Part shown: positions 7,989 through 16,777 of the stretch, piece by piece
Layout of the letters: each line of letters opens with the position of its first letter
Numbering within the stretch: the stretch's first letter is position 1
Source: Bacillota bacterium
GTDB lineage: Bacteria > Bacillota > Clostridia > Lachnospirales > Lachnospiraceae
Length of the DNA stretch: 64,000 bases
Direction of reading: 5' to 3'
NCBI GenBank assembly: GCA_023415475.1
Contig: JAEZKL010000019.1
Coordinates: forward strand, 1 to 64,000
The notes under the pieces: model-generated
The model's database searches: none
Told to the model about the DNA's origin: nothing
What the model saw: the letters and a program-made list of their open reading frames with translations, nothing else
Made by a program: the position numbers and the translations under genes

Positions 7989-10359
7989 CCACAGGCTGTC
8001 CCGCGCGGAAAATAAACAGATCGCCGCCGCCATACAGCGTGCCCGGGGCAACCCGAAGGAAATATCGGCGCAGCAGTCCATCCCGTACCGTCGTATGTAC
8101 CCGGACGGCATCTGCCAGGCGACGGACACTCTATACACAAAGACCATTCAGTTTCAGGACATCAACTACCAGCTTGCGCAGAATGAGGATAAAACGGCCA
8201 TCTTTGAGGGCTGGTGCGATTTCCTCAATTATTTTGACAGTTCCATCCGCTTTCAGTTTTCCTTTTTGAACCTGAGCGCCAGCGTGGAGGATTTTGAGCG
8301 GAGCATTTTCATTCCACCCCAGCGCGACGATTTTGACAGCATCCGTACCGAATACTCGGATATGCTCAAAACCCAGCTTGCCCGGGGCAACAACGGTCTG
8401 ACAAAAACCAAGTTCATTACCTTCGGTATCGAAGCGGACGGCATCCGCACGGCAAAGCCCCGGCTGGAACGTATCGAGAACGATATTCTCAATAACTTCA
8501 AGAGGCTGGGCGTGGCCGCCGTTTCGCTTTCCGGCATGGAACGGCTGCGGCTGCTACACAACGTATTCCATATGGACGGAAATGAAAAATTCCTGTTCGA
8601 TTGGAACTTGCTGGCTCCCTCCGGCCTTTCCACCAAGGACTATATCGCCCCGTCCTCCTTTGAGTTTAAGGAAACGCGTGTATTCCGTATGGGCAAAAAG
8701 CTGGGTGCCGTATCTTTCCTGCAAATCCTCGCGCCGGAACTCAACGACCGGCTGCTGGCGGAATTTCTGGATATGGAAAGCAGCCTGATCGTCACCATGC
8801 ACATCCAGTCCATCGATCAAAACGCGGCTATCAAGACCATCAAGCGCAAAATCACCGATCTGGATTCCATGAAGATTCAGGAACAAAAAAAAGCCGTGCG
8901 CTCCGGCTACGACATGGACATTATCCCCTCCGATCTCGCCACCTACGGCGGGGAGGCGAAAAAGCTACTGCAAGACCTGCAAAGCCACAACGAGCGCATG
9001 TTCCTTGTGACCTTCCTTGTATTGAACACAGCGGACGGCAAGCGGCGGCTGGGAAACAACGTGTTTCAGGCGAAGGGCATCGCGCAGAAATATAACTGCC
9101 AGCTTGTGCGGCTGGATTTTCAGCAGGAACAGGGCCTGATGTCCTCCCTCCCGCTGGGAGCCAATCAAATCGGCATCCAGCGCGGGCTGACCACCTCCAG
9201 CACGGCGATCTTTGTGCCGTTTACGACGCAGGAATTGTTTCAGCAGGGCGGCGAAGCCCTGTACTACGGACTGAACGCCCTTTCCAACAACCTCATTATG
9301 GTGGATAGGAAGCTGCTTAAAAACCCCAACGGCCTGATCCTGGGCACACCGGGCAGCGGCAAATCCTTTTCGGCCAAGCGGGAAATTACGAACGTCATCC
9401 TTATTACAAAAGATGATGTGATCATTTGCGATCCCGAGGGCGAATATTATCCGCTTGTGGCGCGTCTGCGCGGACAGGTCATTAAAATCTCCCCCACCAG
9501 CACCGACTATATCAATCCGATGGACTTGAACCTCAACTATTCCGAGGAAGATAACCCGCTGACGCTGAAATCCGACTTTATTCTGTCCCTGTGCGAGCTA
9601 ATCGTCGGCGGCAAGGAGGGTTTGCAGCCCATTGAGAAAACGGTGATCGACCGCTGCGTCCGGCTGGTGTACCGGGATTACCTTGCCGACCCGAAGCCGG
9701 AGCACATGCCCATTCTGGAGGATTTGTATAACGAACTGCGGCGGCAGGATGAAAAAGAGGCGCAGTACATCGCCACGGCGCTGGAAATCTACGTCACCGG
9801 CTCCCTCAACGTATTCAATCACCGCACCAACGTGGACATCCAAAACCGGCTCGTCTGTTACGACATCAAGGAATTGGGCAAGCAGCTTAAAAAGCTGGGG
9901 ATGCTCATTGTGCAGGATCAGGTGTGGAACCGCGTTACCGCCAACCGCGCCGAGGGAAAATCGACCCGCTACTATATTGATGAGTTCCATTTGCTCTTAA
10001 AAGAGGAACAGACGGCGGCGTACAGCGTGGAAATCTGGAAGCGTTTTCGTAAGTGGGGCGGCATCCCGACAGGGATCACACAGAACATCAAGGACTTGCT
10101 GGCCTCCCGTGAAATCGAGAATATCTTTGAAAACAGCGACTTCATTTACATGCTCAATCAGGCCAGCGGCGACCGCCAGATTTTAGCCAAGCAGCTCAAT
10201 ATCTCTCCGTACCAGCTTTCCTACGTGACCCATTCTGGCGAGGGTGAAGGGCTGCTGTTTTACGGCAATATCATCTTGCCCTTTGCGGATAAGTTCCCCA
10301 AAAATACTGAGCTGTACCGCATCATGACCACCCGGCCTAATGAAAAGTACAAGGGGTGA
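7945..10359 (+). CDS. VirB4/TraE-type conjugation ATPase
   Basis: An 804-residue VirB4-family ATPase that powers pore assembly and substrate transfer. Walker A GTPGSGKS is near residue 467 and Walker B YYIDEFH near 675. The C-terminal half is a TraG/VirB4-like RecA fold. The start is TTG at 7945 inside prgI, chosen because AAGGAGG lies 9 bases upstream; the first conserved segment begins soon after. The gene joins directly to the NlpC/P60 gene. Confidence 0.95.
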   Translation: MLQEKKKHAAPEKPDHRLSRAENKQIAAAIQRARGNPKEISAQQSIPYRRMYPDGICQATDTLYTKTIQFQDINYQLAQNEDKTAIFEGWCDFLNYFDSSIRFQFSFLNLSASVEDFERSIFIPPQRDDFDSIRTEYSDMLKTQLARGNNGLTKTKFITFGIEADGIRTAKPRLERIENDILNNFKRLGVAAVSLSGMERLRLLHNVFHMDGNEKFLFDWNLLAPSGLSTKDYIAPSSFEFKETRVFRMGKKLGAVSFLQILAPELNDRLLAEFLDMESSLIVTMHIQSIDQNAAIKTIKRKITDLDSMKIQEQKKAVRSGYDMDIIPSDLATYGGEAKKLLQDLQSHNERMFLVTFLVLNTADGKRRLGNNVFQAKGIAQKYNCQLVRLDFQQEQGLMSSLPLGANQIGIQRGLTTSSTAIFVPFTTQELFQQGGEALYYGLNALSNNLIMVDRKLLKNPNGLILGTPGSGKSFSAKREITNVILITKDDVIICDPEGEYYPLVARLRGQVIKISPTSTDYINPMDLNLNYSEEDNPLTLKSDFILSLCELIVGGKEGLQPIEKTVIDRCVRLVYRDYLADPKPEHMPILEDLYNELRRQDEKEAQYIATALEIYVTGSLNVFNHRTNVDIQNRLVCYDIKELGKQLKKLGMLIVQDQVWNRVTANRAEGKSTRYYIDEFHLLLKEEQTAAYSVEIWKRFRKWGGIPTGITQNIKDLLASREIENIFENSDFIYMLNQASGDRQILAKQLNISPYQLSYVTHSGEGEGLLFYGNIILPFADKFPKNTELYRIMTTRPNEKYKG

Positions 10360-10363
10360 TCGT

Positions 10364-12118
10364 ATGAGCGCCAAGCAGCAGAAAAGCCGGGCTTACCGCC
10401 TGCGCTTCACCGACGCGGAGCGCGCAGACCCGGAGCTTTCGCCCCATATCCGCAAAGCGGAGAAAGAAGCGGATAAGCTGGACGCGGCACAGGCGAAAAT
10501 CCCGAAGAAGAAGGTTCTACGAAAGCAGCGCGTTTTTGACGAGGCAAAAGCCAAGCCGAAAACGCGCTTGTATTTTGAGGAAATCGACAAGCCCAAGCCG
10601 CCCTCCAAGCTCTCCCACACGGTTCTTTCGGTACCGGCGCTGGAAGCCCACCGGCAGATCGGCAAGGTGGAACATGAAAATGTCGGTGTGGAAGCGGCCC
10701 ATAAATCCGAGGTGGCGGCTGAATCGGGCGTCCGCGCGGTTCGCTCTATCCACCGCAGCCATGCGCTTAAAGCTCATCGCACCGCCGCCACGCTGGAGAA
10801 AAAGGCGGATCGGGCCAACATCAGCGCCCTGTATCAAAAAACGCTGCGGGAAAATCCGCAGCTTTCCTCCAATCCACTTTCCCGCTGGCAGCAAAAGCAG
10901 GCCATCAAGCGGCAGTATGCCGCCGCGAAAAGGGCCGGGCAAACAGCCGGAACCGCAAAAAAGACAGCGGAGCGAACGGCAAAGGCGGCCAAGAAAACCG
11001 CCGAGGCCGCCCAAAAGACGGCGGCGTTCGCGGCGCGCCACTGGAAACCTATCCTGATTGTCCTGGGCGTTGTCGTGGCGGTCATGCTCATCATGAGCGC
11101 CGCGTCCTCCTTCATGATGCTTTTTCAGACTGGCGTCCCATCGGTTGCGATATCCACCTATCCATCCACTGATGAGGCTATGCTGGGAGCGGAAGCGGCA
11201 TATGCCGCGATAGAAGATGAGCTTCAGCATGAAATTGATAACTACGAAACTCTGTACAGTGGGTATGATGAATACCGTTATGATCTTGATGAAATTGGGC
11301 ACGACCCTTACGTTCTCATTTCTATTCTGACAGCGTGGCATGGCGGCGAATGGACTTTGGAGGAAGTGCGGGATACGCTGGACATGCTTTTTGAAAAGCA
11401 ATACCAACTGACGGAAACCGTGGAGGTGGAAGTCCGCTACCGCACAGAAACGAGAACGGGCACCTACTCCTATACCGACCCGGAAACCGGAGAAACGGTA
11501 ACGGAGGAATATGAATACGAAGTTGAGGTGCCGTACAACTATTATATCTGCAATGTTACCCTGAACAACGAAAACCTTTCCCATCTGCCCCTCTACATCA
11601 TGAGCGAAGAAAAGGTCGGCATGTACGCGATCTATATGTCCACGTTGGGAAACCGGCCAGATCTGTTCGCCGGATACCCCAACGCCTCCACGCTTGAGGA
11701 ATATCCCAAATATGACATACCGGAAGAATATCTTGCGGATGAAACCTTCGCTGCTATCATCGAAGAAGCGGAAAAGTACCTCGGATACCCGTATGTTTGG
11801 GGTGGCAGTAATCCGACCACATCCTTTGACTGCTCCGGCTTTGTAAGTTGGGTGCTGACCAACAGCGGAGTTTTGAACACCGGAAGGTTGGGCGCGCAGG
11901 GGCTTTACAACATCTGCACACCTGTGTCCGCTGCAAACGCGAGGCCAGGCGATCTTGTGTTTTTCGTCGGAACATATGATACTCCCGGCGTGTCCCATGT
12001 GGGGATTTATGTTGGTGACGGTATGATGATCCATGCCGGAAATCCCATCCATTATTCATCCATCAATACCTCATATTACCAGGAGCACTTTTATGCCTTT
12101 GGCAGACTTCCTCTTTAA
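10364..12118 (+). CDS. Membrane-anchored NlpC/P60 cell-wall hydrolase of the transfer apparatus
   Basis: A 584-residue VirB1-like protein. Residues 1-225 are cytosolic, very basic and rich in K/A repeats such as TAKKTAERTAKAAKKTAE. One membrane helix lies near 226-247. An extracellular region follows, ending in an NlpC/P60 domain with catalytic Cys in FDCSGF near 488 and His in VSHVGIYVGDG near 543. It should open peptidoglycan at the mating channel. The ATG at 10364 is preferred over 10340 because AAGGGGTGAT lies directly upstream. Confidence 0.92.
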   Translation: MSAKQQKSRAYRLRFTDAERADPELSPHIRKAEKEADKLDAAQAKIPKKKVLRKQRVFDEAKAKPKTRLYFEEIDKPKPPSKLSHTVLSVPALEAHRQIGKVEHENVGVEAAHKSEVAAESGVRAVRSIHRSHALKAHRTAATLEKKADRANISALYQKTLRENPQLSSNPLSRWQQKQAIKRQYAAAKRAGQTAGTAKKTAERTAKAAKKTAEAAQKTAAFAARHWKPILIVLGVVVAVMLIMSAASSFMMLFQTGVPSVAISTYPSTDEAMLGAEAAYAAIEDELQHEIDNYETLYSGYDEYRYDLDEIGHDPYVLISILTAWHGGEWTLEEVRDTLDMLFEKQYQLTETVEVEVRYRTETRTGTYSYTDPETGETVTEEYEYEVEVPYNYYICNVTLNNENLSHLPLYIMSEEKVGMYAIYMSTLGNRPDLFAGYPNASTLEEYPKYDIPEEYLADETFAAIIEEAEKYLGYPYVWGGSNPTTSFDCSGFVSWVLTNSGVLNTGRLGAQGLYNICTPVSAANARPGDLVFFVGTYDTPGVSHVGIYVGDGMMIHAGNPIHYSSINTSYYQEHFYAFGRLPL

Positions 12119-12131
12119 GAAAGGAGAGGCT

Positions 12132-12377
12132 ATGAATCAAAAAATTGCTAAAATCAACGCCGAGATCGACAAGACCAAAGCGAAAATCTTTGAGTTTCAG
12201 TCTCGGCTCCGGGAACTGGAACGGCAGAAAACAGAGATTGAGAATACCGAAATTGTGGAACTGGTACGGGGCGTGGACGCCACGCCGCAGGAACTGGCCG
12301 CGTTCATCCGGGCGTTCCGTGAAAATGGTGGAACGCCCTCACTCTTACAAAAACAGGAGGATCATCAAGATGAATAA
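12132..12377 (+). CDS. DUF4315-family coiled-coil protein
   Basis: An 81-residue protein. Residues 1-45 form a charged heptad-like coiled coil (NQKIAKINAEIDKTKAKI, then RLRELERQKTEIE). The C-terminus TPQELAAFIRAF is typical of DUF4315, found in this position in clostridial ICEs. The function is unknown; a scaffold role in the transfer complex is an inference. It overlaps the next gene by 8 bases. Confidence 0.85.
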   Translation: MNQKIAKINAEIDKTKAKIFEFQSRLRELERQKTEIENTEIVELVRGVDATPQELAAFIRAFRENGGTPSLLQKQEDHQDE

Positions 12378-13059
12378 GAAGAAATTCCGCTTTTTTATTA
12401 CGCTGCTGGCCGTCATGCTTTGTATGACGGCTTTTTCATCCGTCGCTTACGCGGGCGGCGGGCCGGAAACTGAGGAACCTATTTCTACACCTACGCCCAC
12501 GCCTAGCGAAACGCCGGCCATCGAGGACGGCACACCGCTCGATGAGGACGGCAATCTCATCACCCGCGACCTGCTTTACGACAAGAACACTAACAAGCAA
12601 TTTATCGCCGTGGAAACCCGAAATGGCAAAATCTTTTACATCGTTATCGACTACGACAAGCCGGTGGACGAGGATTTGGAGCAGTATCACGCTTACTTCC
12701 TCAATATGGTGGATGAACGGGATTTACTGGACCTTGTTGATGAGGATGATCTGACAGACGAAACTTCCTCTGCGGCCACCCCGGAGCCGTCCCCGTCCCC
12801 GGAACCGTCTTCCGATCCAGCAGATGAGGAAGAACCGGCATCGCAGAACAACACGGGCGGCATAGTTGCCGTAGTGCTGATCGTGGCGGTCATCGGCGGT
12901 GCCGCCGTGTATTTTCTAAAATTCCGCAAACCCAAGCAGTCCGTAAAGGGGAAATCCGATCTGGACGAATACGACTTTGGCGAAGATGAGGACGAATCCG
13001 CTGACGCCGGGGAACCAGAGCCGGACGCCGGGTCGGAAACGGAGGATGAAGATCAGTGA
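12370..13059 (+). CDS. DUF4366-family surface membrane protein
   Basis: A 229-residue protein with a cleavable-type signal peptide (residues 1-27, ending SVAYAGG), a T/P-rich linker, a DUF4366 core around residues 55-120, an acidic linker of PEPSPSPEPS type, a membrane helix near 160-178 and an acidic cytosolic tail. It sits after DUF4315 as in related ICEs and probably belongs to the outside part of the mating machinery. CAGGAGG precedes the ATG at 12370. Confidence 0.88.
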   Translation: MNKKKFRFFITLLAVMLCMTAFSSVAYAGGGPETEEPISTPTPTPSETPAIEDGTPLDEDGNLITRDLLYDKNTNKQFIAVETRNGKIFYIVIDYDKPVDEDLEQYHAYFLNMVDERDLLDLVDEDDLTDETSSAATPEPSPSPEPSSDPADEEEPASQNNTGGIVAVVLIVAVIGGAAVYFLKFRKPKQSVKGKSDLDEYDFGEDEDESADAGEPEPDAGSETEDEDQ

Positions 13060-13262
13060 GGTATTTTACCGACAGTCCCTATGAAAAAATGATGACGCAG
13101 ACACCAAAACAGCGGCGGGAGGAACAACCTCCCGCCGCACTGCATCCGAGCCATCCCTGTTATGGCTGCGACCGATATAAGGGCGGCCGCTGCGCAGGTC
13201 CCTGTTACCGTGATCTGATTATTACCCACAAGAAAAAGGAGGCCGAAAAATGCGACTTGTAA
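13056..13262 (+). CDS. Small cysteine-rich ICE protein
   Basis: A 68-residue protein starting with GTG at 13056, which overlaps the previous stop. It has CYGCDRYKGGRCAGPCYRD, four cysteines in a likely zinc-binding cluster, and a lysine-rich tail. It overlaps topB by 13 bases. Such short proteins recur between DUF4366 and TopB genes in ICEs. No function is known. Confidence 0.6.
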   Translation: MRYFTDSPYEKMMTQTPKQRREEQPPAALHPSHPCYGCDRYKGGRCAGPCYRDLIITHKKKEAEKCDL

Positions 13263-15340
13263 TTGCTGAAAAACCGTCCGTTGCGCAGTCCATTGCCGCC
13301 GTGATCGGTGTGAAAGAGCGCAAGGACGGTTATTGTCAGGGGAACGGCATTATCGTTTCCTGGTGCGTGGGGCATCTTTTGGAATTGGCTCCCGCCGACG
13401 CCTACGATGAAAAATACGCCAAATGGCGTCGGGAGGATTTGCCTATCCTGCCCGACCGATGGAAGTATGTTGTCCCGAAAGGCAAGGAAAAACAGCTCAA
13501 TCTTCTGCGGAATCTCATGTCCCGCAAGGACGTGGACGGTATCGTCTGCGCCACCGACGCCGGGCGCGAAGGAGAGCTTATTTTCCGGCTTGTCTACTCA
13601 TATTGCGGCTGCACGAAACCGGTGCAAAGACTCTGGATTTCATCCATGGAGGAAAGCGCCATTACCGAGGGCTTTCAGAATTTGAAAGACAGCGCTGACT
13701 ACGATAATCTGTATCAATCGGCGCTGTGCCGTTCCCAGGCTGACTGGCTGGTAGGCATCAACGCCACCCGCCTGTTTTCCGTGCTGTACGGACAGACCTT
13801 GAACGTGGGCCGTGTGCAGTCCCCGACGCTGGCCATGCTTGTTCAGCGGGAGGCCGCTATCGCGGCTTTCAAGTCCACTCCCTTTTACAACGTGACCATT
13901 GCCCTGAAAGGATTTGCCGCTACCAGCGACCGCCTGACGGATAAGTTCGAGGCTGAAAAGCTGAAAAACGCCTGCCTTGATCAAACCGCCGTCATCAAAG
14001 CTGTCGAGCGCAAGGACAAATCCGACGCGCCGCCCAAACTCTACGACCTGACTACGCTCCAGAGGGAGGCTAACCGCCTGCACGGGTACACCGCCCAGCA
14101 GACCCTTGATTACGTGCAGTCCCTTTATGAAAAGAAGCTCTGCACTTACCCCCGCACCGACAGCCGGTATCTGACGGAAGATATGGCCGGGGGATTGCCC
14201 GTGTTAATCAACGCCGTCGCCAAAGTCCTACTCTTTATGAAAGGAACGGCGGTATATATGAACCCGGCGCAGGTGATCGACAGCGTCAAAGTGTCCGACC
14301 ACCACGCCATTATCCCCACGCTGACCATGCGTGGGGCCGACCTGGATGCACTCCCTGCCGGGGAACGCGCTGTATTGCACATGATCGCTGTCCGGCTGAT
14401 TTGCGCCGTAGGCAATAAGCATGATTATTCCGAGACTACCGTCACTCTGGACTGTGCGGACCATCCTTTTATCGCCAAGGGAAAAGCTATCCTCGCGCCC
14501 GGCTGGAAAGAGGCTGAACAGCGGTTCCGGGAAACCCTGAAACAGCAGCCGAAGGACAACAAGGATGACGCAATCAAGCCACTGCCCATCTTGGCCGAGG
14601 GGCAGAAATTTGAGGTAATGGTTGCCGCTGTTAAAGAGGGCAAGACTACGCCGCCCAAGCATTTTACCGAGGATACGCTGCTTTCCGCTATGGAAACGGC
14701 GGGCGCGGAGGATATGTCCGAAGATGCTGAGCGCAAGGGCTTGGGCACGCCCGCAACCCGTGCCGGGATCATCGAAAAGCTGGTAAAGACCAGCCTTGTG
14801 GAGCGCAAAACGGCCAAGAAAGCAAAATATATGCTGCCTACGGAAAAGGGCGCTGCCCTGATTGCCGTCCTGCCAGAAACGCTCAAATCCCCGGTGCTTA
14901 CCGCCGATTGGGAAGAACAGCTAAAGCAGGTGGAGCGCGGCGCACTGGCAGCCACCGGCTTCATGAATGGCATCATCGCCATGACCGGCGAATTGGTGCA
15001 AACCTATGAGCCGGAAGCACGCGCGGCGTTTCCCTCCGACCGGGAAACGATAGGCATCTGCCCTCGCTGCGGCGGCCGTGTGACGGAGAGCAAAAAAGGC
15101 TTTTCCTGTGAAAACCGGACTTGTGGGTTTATCCTCTGGAAAGACAACCGCTTCTTTACCGCCAAGAAAAAGGAGCTGACGAAGAAGATCGTCGCCGCTC
15201 TCCTTAAGGACGGGCGGGCGGCGCTGCCTGGCTGTTATTCCGAAAAAACCGGTAAGACATACGATGCTGTAGTTGTGCTGGATGATACCGGTGAACAGTA
15301 TGTCAATTTCAAGCTGGAGTTTTCAGGCAAGAAGGAGTGA
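13250..15340 (+). CDS. topB: DNA topoisomerase III (type IA)
   Basis: A 696-residue type IA topoisomerase. It has a TOPRIM domain starting LVIAEKPSVAQSIAAVIG with the acidic motif ATDAGREGELIFR near residue 105. The catalytic tyrosine lies in YPRTDSRYL near residue 300. A C-terminal zinc-ribbon-like repeat CPRCGG...CENRTCG is near 604-625. It should decatenate or unwind element DNA during conjugative replication. AAGGAGG lies upstream of the ATG. Confidence 0.95.
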   Translation: MRLVIAEKPSVAQSIAAVIGVKERKDGYCQGNGIIVSWCVGHLLELAPADAYDEKYAKWRREDLPILPDRWKYVVPKGKEKQLNLLRNLMSRKDVDGIVCATDAGREGELIFRLVYSYCGCTKPVQRLWISSMEESAITEGFQNLKDSADYDNLYQSALCRSQADWLVGINATRLFSVLYGQTLNVGRVQSPTLAMLVQREAAIAAFKSTPFYNVTIALKGFAATSDRLTDKFEAEKLKNACLDQTAVIKAVERKDKSDAPPKLYDLTTLQREANRLHGYTAQQTLDYVQSLYEKKLCTYPRTDSRYLTEDMAGGLPVLINAVAKVLLFMKGTAVYMNPAQVIDSVKVSDHHAIIPTLTMRGADLDALPAGERAVLHMIAVRLICAVGNKHDYSETTVTLDCADHPFIAKGKAILAPGWKEAEQRFRETLKQQPKDNKDDAIKPLPILAEGQKFEVMVAAVKEGKTTPPKHFTEDTLLSAMETAGAEDMSEDAERKGLGTPATRAGIIEKLVKTSLVERKTAKKAKYMLPTEKGAALIAVLPETLKSPVLTADWEEQLKQVERGALAATGFMNGIIAMTGELVQTYEPEARAAFPSDRETIGICPRCGGRVTESKKGFSCENRTCGFILWKDNRFFTAKKKELTKKIVAALLKDGRAALPGCYSEKTGKTYDAVVVLDDTGEQYVNFKLEFSGKKE

Positions 15341-15345
15341 GCGCC

Positions 15346-15654
15346 ATGGCGAAAAACATGTCGGAGCAATTAGGCCCGGAAATCCCCATCAAGGAAAGAG
15401 AACTCCCGATGGGCTTGCCGGGCGTCAACCGCCGCATGGTATCGGGTTTTATGCTGGCAAACGGTTTAGTTCTGCTTGAAAGCGAACGCGATCCCCAGGG
15501 CCGGTATTACGGCGGCGCTAGCATGGACGGCATGTATTTAAGAACGCCGCATATCTTCACGCCGATGCGGGATGCATCCGGTAAGATTCGTGCGTTCCGG
15601 GAGGTGCTTTCCAAACCGTATAAGTCCCCCAAGCGCGGCGAGCCTGAACGGTAA
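15346..15654 (+). CDS. Conserved ICE protein of unknown function
   Basis: A 102-residue protein beginning 6 bases after topB, with AAGGAGTGA as ribosome site. It contains IPIKERELPMGLPGVNRRMV and later DGMYLRTPHIFTPM. I recognise it as a frequent neighbour of topB in clostridial ICEs but cannot name the family with certainty. No membrane segment or catalytic motif is evident. Confidence 0.65.
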   Translation: MAKNMSEQLGPEIPIKERELPMGLPGVNRRMVSGFMLANGLVLLESERDPQGRYYGGASMDGMYLRTPHIFTPMRDASGKIRAFREVLSKPYKSPKRGEPER

Positions 15655-15667
15655 GGGGGAAATTCCT

Positions 15668-15970
15668 ATGAAACTCTCCCGTTACGAACAAGAAACCGTC
15701 ATCAATTTCAACGAGGAAGAAGATACGGCCAGCGTTTATACCCACAATCCGAAGCTGCGTGAGAAGCTGCTGCGCCTGACGGTCAAATACCCCGATAAAG
15801 TTAGGCTGGAGCGCCGGGAACCTCATGGAGCCGCCAGTTTTATCGTTCCCAAAAGCTGCGTATCCGTCCGGGAGCCGTATAGCGATGCGCGTCGGGCCGC
15901 CGACAGCAAGCGCGCAAAAGAAGCGAAAATATGCCCTCCCGACAGGAGCATACGCTCCCAAAATGAATAG
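15668..15970 (+). CDS. Conserved small ICE protein
   Basis: A 100-residue protein starting at ATG 15668. The core SRYEQETVINFNEEEDTASV and YTHNPKLREKLLRL is a recurrent ICE sequence without known role. The C-terminal 8 codons include the hairpin sequence at 15942-15958 that recurs inverted after mobC. A short GC-rich hairpin (15995-16011) followed by a T-rich run lies downstream. Confidence 0.65.
   Translation: MKLSRYEQETVINFNEEEDTASVYTHNPKLREKLLRLTVKYPDKVRLERREPHGAASFIVPKSCVSVREPYSDARRAADSKRAKEAKICPPDRSIRSQNE
15942..15958 (-). repeat. 17-base hairpin repeat, copy 1
   Basis: On the minus strand this is GGAGCGTATGCTCCTGT, identical to 31185-31201 on the plus strand. The first 14 bases form a GGAGC/GCTCC hairpin. 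Two inverted copies lie 15 kb apart in the same element, one inside a gene end and one in an intergenic gap. The role is unknown. Confidence 0.6.
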
Positions 15971-16055
15971 CGAGCGCGCTCCTGCATAGGTTTACCCCGG
16001 CCTGTGCGGGGCGTGCTGTTTTTATTTCCCCGGATTCTGAAAGGAGCTAACAGAT

Positions 16056-16763
16056 ATGAACAATTACACAAAAATGCGGTTTACCAGTACCGTGGACCCG
16101 GACAGAAGCGTAATTCTTACACTCCCCTCCAAACCGGAGCAATTCCAAGAGGCTATGCGGAGCATTGGCGCGGGAACCATAGGAACGGTCTGCGAGGTCA
16201 CTGATTTTATCAGCGATATTCCCGCGCTGGATCAGCTTCTGGCGGTCAATCCCGATGCTGTAATAAATGCCACGCCGGATGAGCTGAATTATGCGGCGGC
16301 GCGGATCGCGGCACTGACACCGCCAGAGCGGGAATTGCTGGACGCGGTTTCAGAAAGCCCCCTGCGTTTGCGGAAGCTGGAGCAGATCATCGACTTTCAG
16401 GAAAACAGCGAGTTTTTTCTGCTGATTCCCGAGGCGAAAAACGCCGACGCATTGGGCCGATATTACGCCTATCAATCCGGCATGGTGGACATGCCGGAAA
16501 AATGGAAAGCAGCCATTGACTTTGAAAAGCTGGGGATGATTGCCGCCGAGGCGGAGCGCGGCGCGTTCACCGCACACGGTTACGTTCTGCCCACCGGCGA
16601 CGAATGGACGCCTTATTTTGAAAAGAACCGCAGCGTCCCCACAGCGTACCGCATCACTGGCGCGAAGGTCAGGCCCTCCGTCAAAGAGCGTTTGAATTCC
16701 ACAAAATCCAGACCGTCCGGATCGCCGAAACATAAACACGGCACCCTCAATAATGAACGCTGA
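16056..16763 (+). CDS. ArdA-like antirestriction or ICE accessory protein
   Basis: A 235-residue acidic protein with FRFTS-like opening strands, LTPPERELLDAV and a middle region FQENSEFFLLIPEAKNADALG. Its place just before the ArdC-like gene and its general composition fit the ArdA-like proteins annotated at this position in Gram-positive ICEs. The C-terminal 35 residues are basic and probably disordered. ArdA proteins mimic DNA to block type I restriction. The assignment is moderate; no diagnostic motif is certain. Confidence 0.5.
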   Translation: MNNYTKMRFTSTVDPDRSVILTLPSKPEQFQEAMRSIGAGTIGTVCEVTDFISDIPALDQLLAVNPDAVINATPDELNYAAARIAALTPPERELLDAVSESPLRLRKLEQIIDFQENSEFFLLIPEAKNADALGRYYAYQSGMVDMPEKWKAAIDFEKLGMIAAEAERGAFTAHGYVLPTGDEWTPYFEKNRSVPTAYRITGAKVRPSVKERLNSTKSRPSGSPKHKHGTLNNER

Positions 16764-16777
16764 AAGGAGGCAGCATT

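Noticed and set aside
10517..12052. Long minus-strand open frame of 511 codons opposite the NlpC/P60 gene
   Set aside because: It is a shadow of codon bias on the other strand; no ribosome site or recognisable motif, and the plus-strand gene has clear domains.
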